64,000 nucleotides of DNA from Paralithodes platypus (GCA_032716605.1 CM064509.1:52498481-52562480), one strand, 5' to 3'; shown: positions 8,955 to 20,242, numbered from the stretch's first letter. Translations and numbers: made by a program. Notes: generated by a model from the letters alone, not told the origin.

Positions 8955-11784
8955 TCAGTAGTTCTTGAAGGTGTGGTAGTCCCTGAAGCAGTCACCCAGG
9001 CAGAGTGCAACTTTGCACTCGGCGCACATTGAGGTGACTCTTTTGGTCACATGGGGTTTCCTCACACTGGAGCTGCAGACGGTGCACTGCACCTGCCTGT
9101 GACGAGTGCCAATCAGCTCGGTGTTGGTTGTGTAGTGTCTTTCGACACCCAGCTGGATGCGGTCAGGAACGTGATCCCCACGCCATGCCGTACGTCTGTG
9201 AGTGGTGGTGCCATACTTCTCCAGGAGTTGGTAGGAGACGTTGTACACGAACTCCCGGAATTTCAGCTTCTGGTTTGGGGCCATATCCTTCTTCACCAAC
9301 CACAAGTTGTAGGCGTTCAGCATCGTTATGTCAACTAGGTGGAGGAAGAGCTTGTGATACCACTTCACAGTCTTCCTCAGACACTCAACACCTGACAGCT
9401 GACAGTCAGACTTGTCCACCAGGCGCATGTTTTTGGTGTAGTCCACTACCATGTCGGGCTTGTAGATTGTCTTCCTGGTTCGGTAGTGGATTTTGCCAGA
9501 ATCCACCTGGGCACCTGTGTGGACGGTGGAAAGCAGGTGGACGTCTCGCTTATCCTTCCACTTCAGGGCTATCAGTTTCCCACACTTCTCGAGCTGCTTG
9601 TATTTCTGCCCCTTTCGTCGCCTTCTTCGCACATGCCTCTCGCGGTGTTCCTGGGCCAGGTCGTCTTCTGAAGGTGTGTCACTGGAGGAGGCATCTGTGA
9701 GAGGAATGACATCACCTGTGAACTTTGGCATAAACTTTCTTGTCTTTCTGACAGTCCCACATGACCCCGTTTGGTTGTCATAAAGAAACTGGCAGAGAGC
9801 AGGAGAAGTATACCAGTTGTCAGTGTAGATAATGTGGCCTTTGCCCAGGTAAGGTGCCAACATTTTCCTGACGATGGCACCTGACATGCCCATGGGGTCA
9901 TTGGCAGCGGCTTTCGGTACGTCAATGTCAGTTCCTGTATACGCGATCATGTCAAGCACTATTCCAGTTTCACAGTCGCACAACACGAAGAGCTTGATTC
10001 CGAACCTATGCCTCTTCAAGGGGATATACTGCTTGAAAACAAGACGTCCTTTGAAGAGCACGAGCGACTCATCAATCACCAAATTGAGGAAGGGGTAAAA
10101 GTATTTCCTATACCTCTCCAACAACATGGTGAACACATCCCGAACTTTCCATATCCTGTCAATCCTGTTAGGATTTTCGTTGTCTGCAAAGTGCATAAAT
10201 CTTAGCAGCAACAAAAATCTGTCACGAGTCATGAACTTATTGAAAGTTGGGGTGGCGATGAGAGGGTCGTGCTTCCAGTAGTGTTGCAACACATGCTTCT
10301 TGATCAGAGGCATGAGGAACAACAAGGCAAAGAACGTCAGAAATTCTGCCACAGTCGTATCCACCCAGCCTCGTATTCTCGCTTTTGGAGAAAGGACGTC
10401 CAATCTGCCAAACACCCACCTGTAGTAGGCGTTTGTTTGGGCAACGATGTACGTCATTACCTCCATGTCGAAAAAAGCGAGGAAGAAGTCGCTTTCGTTC
10501 GCTTGATCATCACAGGGCCAGTCGTCAGTTGTTCCTGACGTCCCAGGATTGAACTGGGGCACGTCAGGTACAAAATTGACCCCGTCAGACCAATCGAACG
10601 AAGGCATGCCAGGGATCGGAATGTCGTCTGCGTCTGCTTCTGCGTCTGAAATATCGCTTCCATGGTCGCGATACAGCACTTCATCATCATTACCCTCCTC
10701 TTCACTCGACAGACGATGCCCTTCCTCGTTTTCGTCACCGACGTCGGACTCACTCCCACTGTCCACTCCCAAATCCCCCCACCCTTGGTCCCGTGCTAGG
10801 GCTTCGTCGTCGAAACCCGGGCTGCCAATGTCCTGCGAATCACCATCAAACAGCAGGGCGGCATACTTAGATGGTGTAAGAGTTTTCCGGGTCACTTTGG
10901 CACGTGCGGGAGTCTTATGGACAGGGACAGCAGAGGTGGTGGCAGGGGCGGCGGCAGCGGCGCCGGCAGGGGCAGCAGTGGTGCGTGGCCTTGATGGCAA
11001 GATGATGGTGGTGCCTGTCGCCCTTCTCTCTGTTCCTTGGGCAGGGGCGGCAGGGGCGGCAGGGGCGGCAGGGGCAGCAGGGCAGGCAGGGACACCAGGG
11101 CCAGCAGTCGATTTCCCTCTCCCTTTCCCCTTCCCCTTCCCTGTTCCTTGGGCAGGGGCGGCAGGGGCGGCAGGGGCGGCAGGGGCGGGAGGGGCGGCAG
11201 GCAGGGACACCAGGGCCAGCAGTCGCTTTCCCAGTCGCTTTCCCTCTCCCTTTCCCCTTCCCCTTCCCTGTTCCTTGGGCAGGGGCGGCAGGGGCGGCAG
11301 GGGCGGCAGGGGCGGCAGGGGCGGCAGGGGCAGCAGGGGCAGCCGGGCCAGGGGCGGCTGGTGGTGTTGGTGGTGGTAGGGGCACTGTGGCTGGCGTACG
11401 GGTTCTTTTCCCTACGCCCGTGCCTTTCATTTTTCCTGCCCCCGCAGGTAATGCAGCCCTAGGGCGGCCTCCTGCGTCGCTGGTACCGGTGGCAGGGGTG
11501 GCAGGGGTGGCAGTGGTGGCAGTGGTGGTGGTAGTGGTTGTTGCAGTGGCCTGGGTCGTGGTGGCAGTGTCCCGAAAGACCAATGACCTCTGTGCCATTG
11601 CCCTGCTTGCACGTGTTTTACGTGCTTTTGGTGCTGGTGATTCGTCCTCTGAGCTGTAGGGCGTGTCGTACTGGTAGCTAGGGTCTTTGGCAGCCACCCT
11701 CTGCCTTCCACGGCGGCTAACACCACCAGAAGGAGGGCTGGTTGTGTCATCAGGGAGCGAGCGTGAGGGACGTGTAGGCTCCAT
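8955..11784 (-). pseudogene. piggyBac-like transposase of B, one frameshift in a Pro/Ala repeat
   Basis: Two overlapping minus-strand frames form one gene. The N-terminal frame starts at ATG 11784 (MEPTRPSRSLPDD), is Thr-rich with Lys/Arg patches, and enters PAAPAAP and GKGKGKGRGK repeats. The main frame (11210-8955, 751 codons) holds an acidic region, the DDE_Tnp_1_7-type domain and the end. Catalytic aspartates of piggyBac are all visible: VIDES (D380 of the 751-residue frame), YTDNWYTS (D464) and LVDKSD (D599 and D602). A C-terminal Cys-rich finger follows (CTVC ... CAEC ... CLGDC ... H). The frame changes near 11185-11210, where a second copy of the PAAP block lost or gained bases relative to the first copy at 11041-11100. 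Either a real indel in slippage-prone sequence or an assembly error would explain it. The catalytic domain is otherwise uninterrupted. Confidence 0.85.
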
Positions 11785-11941
11785 GACTAGTGCGTGGTTA
11801 CTGGCGCGGTGGTGCTTGCACGAGTGCGGGGCGAGCGTTTGGCGGGGTGGTATCGAGAGTTGACATGTATTACTATACCCACACCAATTTTCAGCCGCCT
11901 GGCTATAAACGCGCGGTTTTGGTACGTGTTCAAAGTCTCTG

Positions 11942-11994
11942 CTCTTAAGAGTCTACCCGCAGTGCGCCGGGGGAACTCTTAAGAGTCTCCCCGC
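11942..11994 (-). promoter_or_regulatory. twin palindromic end motifs of element B
   Basis: CTCTTAAGAG occurs at 11942-11951 and 11976-11985. On the minus strand each is preceded by GCGGGGAGA or GCGGGTAGA. Spacing is 34 bp. The layout is as in A and C, but with another palindrome. The likely role is transposase binding. Confidence 0.55.
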
Positions 11995-12008
11995 AGCTCC
12001 CGGGTTAA

Positions 12009-12808
12009 AGAAAGTGCAATGCTAGTCCTGCAACATCAACTGGAAACTTCTGAAATAAGTCTGATGCTGGGAAGATGTTCGTAAAGAATCTCGAACAATT
12101 ATAATGCAGAATACGGGTCACAATAAATGCTAGGACATATAGTAATAATAGGCAGGCGAATAATAAAGACTGCGCAAAGGTAGTAATGCTCGACAACTAA
12201 AGAAATGCTTCGCGACACAACGCAACAGCCTACTAGGGTTGTGCAACTCAACAACAACCTCGGCTCAAAAGTGCAGTGAATAATAATGTGGCATACATAT
12301 AATAATGGAGCTTATCTCTAACCAGTGTCTGCTTAGTTAATAAAGTCTAGCTGGGGTATCAAGGCAGGGCAACAATGGGCGAGCATGCGGCTCGTAGCCT
12401 AACGTTGTCCGAAGGTGGTATAATGAAGATTACGTTATATGACGGGGATGCTCTCTTGATAAATCTAGGTCTCTAGTACCTAGTTCTATCCTGGCGATCC
12501 CTCAGAAGTCAACACAAAGAGGCAGCACTATGTTGTGAGGGATAGGCTATGGCCCTCTCACACCACAGCGCTGTGCTCGCAAGGTAAACCCACCCGAAGA
12601 CAACTTAGGCTCTCACAGTACCTGTCGATGTCGTGCAGGGCTTAGCTAACACTGCACACATCGGAGACAACGACACAGTAACCTTACCCCTAGTCTAGCT
12701 TTAAATAACCCAGCAGAATTACTCAATACCTTGCCAGGGAGACATATACCGGTCTACAACCTTCCCGAGAGAGGACACACACGGAAAAGTCCGTCTCTCC
12801 AAACCTCA
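12009..12808 (-). repeat. LTR fragment 3, between piggyBac B and C
   Basis: Eight hundred bases without a gene, between the TTAA of B and the TTAA of C. On the minus strand a TATA-like TTATTTAAAGC lies at about 12698-12708, followed by an unremarkable transcribed-looking stretch. Interpreted as U3/R of the same LTR as 831-928. No second LTR is available to prove it. Confidence 0.35.
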
Positions 12809-12822
12809 TTAACCCTTAAATG

Positions 12823-12888
12823 GCGGCGCGCAACATAAGTCGAGTATAATAAATCTGGACTATCTGGCGGCGCGCGACATAGGTCGAG
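12823..12888 (+). promoter_or_regulatory. twin end motifs of element C
   Basis: GGCGGCGCGCAACATAAGTC and a near copy with GACATAGGTC start at 12822 and 12866, spacing 44 bp, exactly as in A. The same word recurs in D and in MITEs M1 and M2. Proposed as transposase binding sites. Confidence 0.6.
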
Positions 12889-12987
12889 TTGGTATTTCCC
12901 GCCGTAATTTAAGTGGAAAGCAAAATCTAGCGGTCAGGCAGTGCACTACTAAGTCCCACCCACACATCCCCACCGCGTGAGCTTGGC

Positions 12988-12992
12988 TCAGT
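12988..12992 (+). promoter_or_regulatory. initiator-like TCAGT upstream of C exon 1
   Basis: Matches the arthropod initiator, 18 bases before the ATG. The ATG context CCGCCACAATGG is a strong start context. The same arrangement is seen in A and D. Confidence 0.35.
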
Positions 12993-13010
12993 ACCGCTCT
13001 AGCCGCCACA

Positions 13011-13308
13011 ATGGAGAGACAAGATTTGCCCGTGTTCGATTCGGTGCCCGGCCCCAGTACGTCGCGCCAGCCAAGGCGTAGGGCCCCGCTCTCAGCCGAG
13101 GAGTTAGTTCTGCTGATGAACTCTTCAGCGGTATCTAGAATATCGTTGAATGAAAGCATGGAAGGGCTTGGTGACAGTGGGGGAAGTGAGGAGGAAGAAG
13201 AACTGGAAGATAACCCTGTCATCGGTTTTCACAGACGCCATAACTTGCGGGGCGAAGATGGCGAAGATAGTGACGAGGAGCTTGGTGAACACACTGGTGT
13301 TGGTGTTG
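13011..13308 (+). CDS. piggyBac-like transposase exon 1 (element C)
   Basis: ATG at 13011 in CCGCCACAATGG. 99 codons plus one base, then donor GTAAGT at 13309. The peptide is acidic (EEEEELED) with the motif NPVIGFHRRHNLRG and ends HTGVGVG. Joining to the acceptor TTTTCATAG at 17457-17465 gives a Gly codon and keeps the frame through 29 more codons to the GTG-ATG at 17555-17560. This frame agreement, and the same donor in A, support a real spliced intron. Confidence 0.75.
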
Positions 13309-13369
13309 GTAAGTACAATGTACATTTATATTATTTGAGAGATTGATAGAGATTATATATACAGTATAT

Positions 13370-14035
13370 ATATCGGTGTACAGTAGAATACATTCCTTAC
13401 GCATGTGACTGAAATTGCTCGCAAGTTTGATTGCAAGCGATTGAAGATTGTGGTGTTGGTCTTCATATATTACGTTTCCATTCATTATTTATAGGCGTAG
13501 GCTATATATAATACATATATATCGGTGTACAGTAGAATACATTCCTTACGCATGTGACTGAAATTGCTTGCAAGTTTGATTGCAAGCGATTGAAGATTGT
13601 GGTGTTGGTCTTCATATATTACGTTTCCATTCATTATTTATAGGCGTAGGCTATATAATACATATATATCGGTGTACAGTAGAATACATTCCTTACGCAT
13701 GTGACTGAAATTGCTTGCAAGTTTGATTGCAAGCGATTGAAGATTGTGGTGTTGGTCTTCATATATTACGTTTCCATTCATTATTTCCTTACGCATGTGA
13801 CTGAAATTGCTTGAAAGTTTGATTGCAAGCGATTGAAGATTGTGGTGTTGGTCTTCATATATTACGTTTCCATTCATTATCTTATTATCTTATAGGCGTA
13901 GGCTATATAATACATATATATCGGTGTACAGTAGAACACATTCCTTACACATGTGACTGAAATTGCTTGCAAGTTTGATTGCAAGCGATTGAAGATTGTG
14001 GTGTACGTTGGTCTTCATATATTACGTTTCCATTC
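13370..14035. repeat. ~150-bp tandem repeat, five units
   Basis: Units with CATGTGACTGAAATTGCT begin at about 13402, 13551, 13699, 13795 and 13947. Each holds TTGCAAGTTTGATTGCAAGC, itself a small hairpin, and a CATATATTACGTTTCCATTC block. The fourth unit is shortened to 96 bp. Related units lie in A's intron. Confidence 0.75.
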
Positions 14036-15128
14036 ATTTGATAGGCGTATATCACGGTGTAGGGTTGATTTCATAGTATGAAATCAACCCTACACCGTGA
14101 TATATACGCCTATCAAATGATGGTATTGATATTATTATTTAGTGTTTGCGAGTTTTCAATAATTTGATAGGCGTATATCACGGAGTAGGATTGATTTCAT
14201 AGTATGAAATCAACCCTACACCGTGATATAGACGCCTATCAAATGATGGTATTGATATTATTATTTCGTGTTTGCGAGTTTTCAATCATTTGATAGGCGT
14301 ATATCACGGTGTAGGGTTGATTTCATAGTATGAAATCAACCCTACACCGTGATATAGACGCCTATCAAATGATGGTATTGATATTATTATTTAGTGTTTG
14401 CGAGTTTTCATTCATTTGATAGGCGTATATCACGGTGTAGGGTTGATTTCATAGTATGAAATCAACCCTACACCGTGATATATACGCCTATCAAATGATG
14501 GTATTGATATTATTATTTAGTGTTTGCGAGTTTTCAATCATTTGATAGGCGTATATCACGGTGTAGGATTGATTTCATAGTATGAAATCAACCCTACACC
14601 GTGATATAGACGCCTATCAAATGATGGTATTGATATTATTATTTAGTGTTTGCGAGTTTTCATTCATTTGATAGGCGTATATCACGGTGTAGGGTTGATT
14701 TCATAGTATGAAATCAACCCTACACCGTGATATAGACGCCTATCAAATGATGGTATTGATATTATTATTTAGTGTTTGCAAGTTTTCATTCATTTGATAG
14801 GCGTATATCACGGTGTAGGGTTGATTTCATAGTATGAAATCAACCCTACACCGTGATATAGACGCCTATCAAATGATGATATTGATATTATTATTTAGTG
14901 TTTGCGAGTTTTCATTCATTTGATAGGCGTATATCACGGTGTAGGGTTGATTTCATAGTATGAAATCAACCCTACACCGTGATATATACGCCTATCAAAT
15001 GATGGTATTGATATTATTATTTAGTGTTTGCGAGTTTTCAATCATTTGATAGGCGTATATCACGGTGTAGGATTGATTTCATAGTATGAAATCAACCCTA
15101 CACCGTGATATAGACGCCTATCAAATGA
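14035..15128. repeat. nine-unit array of near-perfect palindromes, period exactly 126 bp
   Basis: The word ATAGGCGTATATCACGG starts at 14041, 14167, 14293, 14419, 14545, 14671, 14797, 14923 and 15049, always 126 bp apart. In each unit about 41 bases are followed by their reverse complement, centred on TTCATAGTATGAA, so the loop is one base. The right arm has two extra bases (TA). A 40-base spacer ending GTGTTTGCGAGTTTTCA links units. Variants fall in an order suggesting a three-unit higher-order repeat. Confidence 0.95.
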
Positions 15129-15142
15129 TGATATCAATATAC

Positions 15143-15208
<66 letters not shown>

Positions 15209-15242
15209 TATTGTTCTATATATGATATTTTGGAGAAATTTA

Positions 15243-15280
<38 letters not shown>

Positions 15281-15566
15281 TTCTCTCTTTCTCTTTCCTT
15301 CTTCCTATCGTGTTTGTGTGACTTACTGATTACTGTAGGCCACTCCTCAAACAACCAACCCTCACAGCCACCCGGGTAGTACCACCAAGTAGGATTTTCT
15401 TTCTCTACCTTCATGTATTCATGTATTTATTCATTTCTTCGCGTGACTCCATGTTGCTTGCAATCATTTGATAGGCGTATATCACGGTGTAGGGTTGATT
15501 TCATACTATGAAATCAACCCTACACCGTGATATATACGCCTATAAAAAATGATGATATCAATATAC

Positions 15567-15627
<61 letters not shown>

Positions 15628-15658
15628 TGTTCTATATATGATATTTTGGAGAAATTTA

Positions 15659-15698
<40 letters not shown>

Positions 15699-16330
15699 TT
15701 CTTCCCATCTGTTTGTGTGACTCACTGTTTATCAGGTCAATCCCCAGAATACCCTTGACAATTAGCCCCGGGCACTACCATCTTGTAGTATATTCTTTCT
15801 CTACCTTCATGTATTTATTCATTTCTTTGCGTGACTCCATGTTGCTTGCAATCATTTGATAGGCGTATATCACGGTGTAGGGTTGATTTCATAGTATGAA
15901 ATCAACCCTACACCGTGATATAGACGCCTATCAAATGATGATATTGATATTATTATTTAGTGTTTGCGAGTTTTCATTAATTTGATAGGCGTATATCACG
16001 GTGTAGGGTTGATTTCATAGTATGAAATCAACCCTACACCGTGATATATACGCCTATCAAATGATGGTATTGATATTATTATTTCGTGTTTGCGAGTTTT
16101 CATTCATTTGATAGGCGTATATCACGGTGTAGGGTTGATTTCATAGTATGAAATCAACCCTACACCGTGATATACGCCTATCAAATGATTGCAAACTCGC
16201 AAACACGAAATAATAATATCAATACCATCATTTGATAGGCGTATATATCACGGTGTAGGGTTGATTTCATACTATGAAATCAACCCTACACCGTGATATA
16301 TACGCCTATAAAATGGTGATATCAATATAC

Positions 16331-16393
<63 letters not shown>

Positions 16394-16434
16394 GTATATT
16401 TATTGTTCTATATATGATATTTTGGAGAAATTTA

Positions 16435-16493
<59 letters not shown>

Positions 16494-16665
16494 TCCTTCT
16501 TCCTATCTTGTTTGTGTGACTTACTGATTACTGTAGGCCACTCCTCAAACAACCAACCCTCACAGCCACCCGGGCAGTACCACCAAGTAGGATTTTCTTT
16601 CTCTACCTTCATGTATTCATGTATTTATTCATTTCTTCGCGTGACTCCATGTTGCTTGCAATCAT
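15128..16665. repeat. composite hairpin/(TA)n/(CT)n modules, three copies, plus second hairpin array
   Basis: Modules at about 15128-15466, 15551-15853 and 16315-16665 share an order: ATATCAATATACGG, (TA)n, a TTGTTCTATATATGATATTT block, (CT)n, CTTCCTTCTTCC, then a stretch ending CGTGACTCCATGTTGCTTGC. Between the second and third lie three more 126-bp hairpin units (ATAGGCG at 15859, 15985, 16111) and then a hairpin preceded by the spacer in inverted orientation (about 16185-16310). Single hairpins also lie at 15466-15548 and 16666-16745. Confidence 0.85.
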
Positions 16666-16745
16666 TTGATAGGCGTATATCACGGTGTAGGGTTGATTTC
16701 ATAGTATGAAATCAACCCTACACCGTGATATATACGCCTATAATA

Positions 16746-16764
16746 AATGATGATATCAATATAC

Positions 16765-16809
<45 letters not shown>

Positions 16810-17017
16810 TGTATATATATATATACTGTATATTGGTGTATATTGCTTGCAATCATTTGATAGGCGTATATATCACGGTATACGGTACATTTGTTTCTTT
16901 ACGAAGGTGACCTTGAAATTGCTAGGACTTTTCTCTCTTTTTGTAAGGAAAGAAATGTACTGTACACGTTATATATACGCCTATCAAATGATTGCAAGCA
17001 ATATACACCAATATACA

Positions 17018-17055
<38 letters not shown>

Positions 17056-17352
17056 TGTATATTGGTGTATATTGCTTGCAATCATTTGATAGGCGTATAT
17101 ATCACGGTATACGGTACATTTGTTTCTTTACGAAGGTGACCTTGAAATTGCTAGGACTTTTCTCTCTCTTTTCGTAAGGAAAGAAATGTACTGTACACGT
17201 TATATATACGCCTATCAAATGATTGCAAGCAATATACAGTATATATATATATATATATATTGGTGTATATTGCTTGCAATCATTTGATAGGCGTATATAT
17301 CACGGTATACGGTACATTTGTTTCCTTACGCAGGTGACCTTGAAATTGCTAG

Positions 17353-17397
<45 letters not shown>
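16746..17397. repeat. large stem-loops with (TA)n cores and CT tract
   Basis: Three linked stem-loops whose arms read ATCATTTGATAGGCGTATAT and its complement, with loops holding TACGGTACATTTGTTTC, AAGGTGACCTTGAAATTGCT and CT-rich sequence. A (CT)n tract at 17357-17397 ends the intron repeats. The unit recurs at 20240-20522 and 27130-27320. Confidence 0.75.
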
Positions 17398-17399
<2 letters not shown>

Positions 17400-17465
17400 G
17401 TCTTAGTTGTCAAGTTTGAGTCTGCACATCCCTCATACGAAATACCATTCCCACAATTTTCATAG

Positions 17466-19740
17466 GCAACACAAGACAGGCTAAACGACGAAGATCGTCA
17501 TCCCCACAGCCACGCCCATCCACATCCAGGCAGCGAGCTTCGTCAGAGCCTCCAGTGATGCCCGGTGAGCTAGGGAACATCTCGGGGGTAGTGCAGCTAC
17601 CACCACTAACCCCCGCCCATGGACAACCAGGACCAGCGACGTCAACACCAGCTGTTGTTGCTCCTCCCAGGTTGTCAACGCCACCCGGGCTGCAGCGGAT
17701 GAGGAGGATCAGGAGGACCAGGCGTCGGCTGACGATGTCTGAGAGTGATGCCGGCACCGGCTCAAGCTCTCCCGATTCGCCTGAAGCCAGGGTATCCCCC
17801 ACGCCAGCAAGCGACTCTAATGGCGGGCAGGCACAGCCACAGCCACAGCAGGGACCGCCACAACAGGGACAGCCACAGCAAGGTGCCCGGGGAAGGGCCC
17901 GAGGAAGGGCCCAAGGAAGGGCCCGAGGAAGGGCCGGAAGAGGTGATCGGGTACGTGCTCGGGGAGGTGCCCCAGGAGGTGCCCCAGGAGGTGCCCCGGG
18001 AGGTGCCCCGGGAGGTGCCCCAGGAGGTGCCCCGGGAGGTGCCCCAGGAGGTGCCAGAGGAGGTGCCCCGGGAGGTGCCCCGGGAGGTGCCAGAGGAGGT
18101 GCCCCAGGAGGTGCCCCAGGAGGTGCCCCACGAGTGGTCGGGAGGGGCAGGAGGCCGGACGAGCCACCTATCTTTCAGTGGGAGCACTGCGAGCCACGGG
18201 ATATGCCTGGGGTTCCACCCAATTTTGATAAGGGGACAAATGGCGTCCAGCCTGTCTTTCCCTGTTCCGAAGATGACACCCCTTATGACTACTTCCGAGC
18301 ATTCTTTGACGATGACTTGCTCGGGGACATGGTAAGGGAGACAAACCTCTACGCAAGCCAGCACTCCGAAGAGATGGCCTCGCCCCACATGAGGAGATGG
18401 ACGCCCATCGATATCCCTGAGCTCCTCGTGTTTTTGGCCCTCACCATGCTAATGCCCCACATGAGAAAGCACAACATGCTGGATTATTGGCTGATGCATG
18501 ACATTAGATCAACGCCAGTCTTCAACATGTACATGCCCAGGGACCAATACCGGCAAATTCTCAAGTGCTTGCACTTTGTCGACAACACTGCCGCACACGG
18601 AGCTGACAAGCTTTGGAAAATCCGGCCATTCCTGAACTCCCTCCTGACCAGGTATCACCGGTTTTCAAACCTTTTCAGAATGTTGTGATTGATGAGTCCT
18701 TGATCCTCTTCCGTGGACGTCTCTCTTTCAGGCAGTACATTCCGTCGAAGCGTCACCGCTTCGGGATCAAGTTCTTTGTACTGTGTGACTGCGAGACAGG
18801 ATACGTGCTGGACCTCATCATCTACACCGCTACTGATGTGGACATTCCAAACGACCTACTGGGTCTTTCAGGGGCGGTTGTGAAGACACTGATGGAGCCG
18901 TATCTGGATGCCAACCGTATCTTGTACAGCGACAATTTCTACACCTCTCCTCTCCTTGCCAGGTATCTCCTTGCAAGGAGCACGGGAAGCTGTGGAACTG
19001 TCAGGGCAAACAGGAAACACTGGCCCAAGTTTCATCCTACACAGAAAGGAGACATCTTCCGGAAGAAGAGCAGCAGTGACAGTATACTGGCTATTTGTTG
19101 GCATGACACAAAGCCAGTCAATGTCCTCTCCACCTTCCACAAGTCCACAATGCGAGATAGCGGGAAGAAGAGATACCACATGGACCCTGTCACCCGCGAG
19201 AAGCATCTAGTCCCTATCTCCAAACCTGACCTTGTTATGGACTACAACATAAACATGCAGTTGGTGGATAAGAGTGACATGCAAATCACTGCTGTTGACT
19301 GCCTCAGGAAGACGTGTAAGTGGTATAAGAAGGTGGTACTCCATCTTCTTGATGTCACTATCCTGAACGCGTACAACCTGTGGATGACGCGGACAGGAAG
19401 GAAGAGCTCGGTAAGGCTGTTCGCGAAGGACATCATCGACTCCATCTTCAGGAAGCACGGAACCACACGTATGCTACCACCTCCGAGGCCGATCGTGAAT
19501 ATGCCTGCCCGCCTTGAGAGCCGGGACTACTTCTTGACCCACATGCTTGTGTTTTGCCCCCGCTCAGCATCACAAATCGCAGCCAACCGGAAGCACGGAC
19601 TGAAGCAGTGCCACGTCTGCAGACATACAACAAGGAGGAACCAAATCAGGAAGGAAACTACGTTCATGTGTAGTTATTGTAATGTGGGACTATGCGCTTC
19701 TCCATGTTACACAGAGTACCACACACTGGAACACTTCTAG
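17466..19740 (+). pseudogene. piggyBac-like transposase exon 2 (element C), one frameshift
   Basis: Open from the acceptor at 17466 to 18688, then continuing in another frame (usable from about 18613) to the stop TAG at 19738-19740. The change falls at a T run, 18662-18665: one missing T, judged by comparison with B (FYPFLNLVIDES versus FKPFQNVVIDES). Domains: Pro/Ser/Gln-rich segment, a GGAP repeat of 12-bp units (17960-18131), then the DDE domain. Catalytic aspartates: GAT 18691 (VIDES), GAC 18931 (YSDNFYTS), GAT 19267 and GAC 19276 (LVDKSD). A C-terminal Cys finger (CHVC ... CSYC ... CASPC ... H) ends the protein. Apart from the frameshift the domain is intact, so inactivation is recent or is a sequencing error. 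Confidence 0.85.
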
Positions 19741-20217
19741 ACCTCTTCCAAGACCTCCTCCTCCTCTAGACCTCTTGCCAATCATTCATAAGTTCATGCA
19801 ATCATTCATTCATCTATTTCAAACTACCTCATGAATTCATGTCATTCAATCATTCATATGGTGGAATAGCACACTACCCAAACACAAGTGCATTCATCAT
19901 CATCAGCAACATCACCCATTACATCCATAAGTTTCTAATCTCATCCATCCATCTGCTTCTTGGTCTACCTCATACATCCATGTCATTTGTCTACCTCAAT
20001 CATATAACTGCCTTTTATCTACCTCAATCCTATAACTGCCTTTTCTACCTCAATGAAATGTGGATTACACCTCCTGGGAACACCACAAAAAAAAAAAAAA
20101 GTCATCAACACTACCCCATAGGGTGATTTGGAAATGTGTTGAAATAATATTATTTATAAAACAAAACAAAAATTCCTGCAAAGCAAGCGAAACAGAGAGA
20201 GAGAGTGAAAATGCACG

Positions 20218-20242
<25 letters not shown>
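19741..20242. other. 3' flank of C transposase
   Basis: Holds CATTCAT-rich sequence, then CTACCTCAATC.. units (19970-20055) and CACCTCCTGGGAACACCAC followed by an A tract. The block 20030-20200 matches 5060-5210 of element A, which identifies it as the ancestral 3' region of this lineage. No gene is seen. Confidence 0.5.

Larger units (their letters stand above)
6371..12008 (-). mobile_element. piggyBac-like element B
   Basis: Bounded by TTAA at 6371-6374 and 12005-12008. The transposase end reads TTAACCCGGGAGCTGCGGG on the minus strand; the other end reads TTAACCTCTCCGCGGCGCAC on the plus strand. The TIRs are short and differ beyond TTAACC...GCGG, so the left boundary is less certain than the right. 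The element carries an almost complete transposase gene (11784-8955), a long 3' region with tandem units, and a tRNA-derived repeat. It is the youngest-looking coding copy in the window. Confidence 0.7.
13309..17465 (+). other. 4.16-kb intron of C transposase
   Basis: Donor GTAAGT, acceptor CCCACAATTTTCATAG. Its contents are nearly all repeats: about 150-bp units (13402-14035), the 126-bp hairpin array, three hairpin-TA-CT modules and larger stem-loops up to 17397. Very long for a transposon intron. Confidence 0.65.

Noticed and set aside
10549..11379. 276-codon plus-strand frame with GAAGAAG repeats
   Set aside because: Antisense shadow of the B transposase repeat region.
14035..15128. Regular array resembling a CRISPR array
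   Set aside because: Units and linkers are all alike with no unique spacers, period 126 bp, in a eukaryotic transposon intron; it is a palindromic satellite.
17745..18388. Long frames over the GGAP repeat in other frames and on the minus strand
   Set aside because: They arise because a 12-bp repeat is open in all frames; only the frame joined to the DDE domain is coding.
18651..18683. A 30-base micro-intron (GTATCA...TTTTCAG) that would bypass the frameshift in C
   Set aside because: Too short for splicing, and a single missing T explains the frame change while keeping residues conserved with B.
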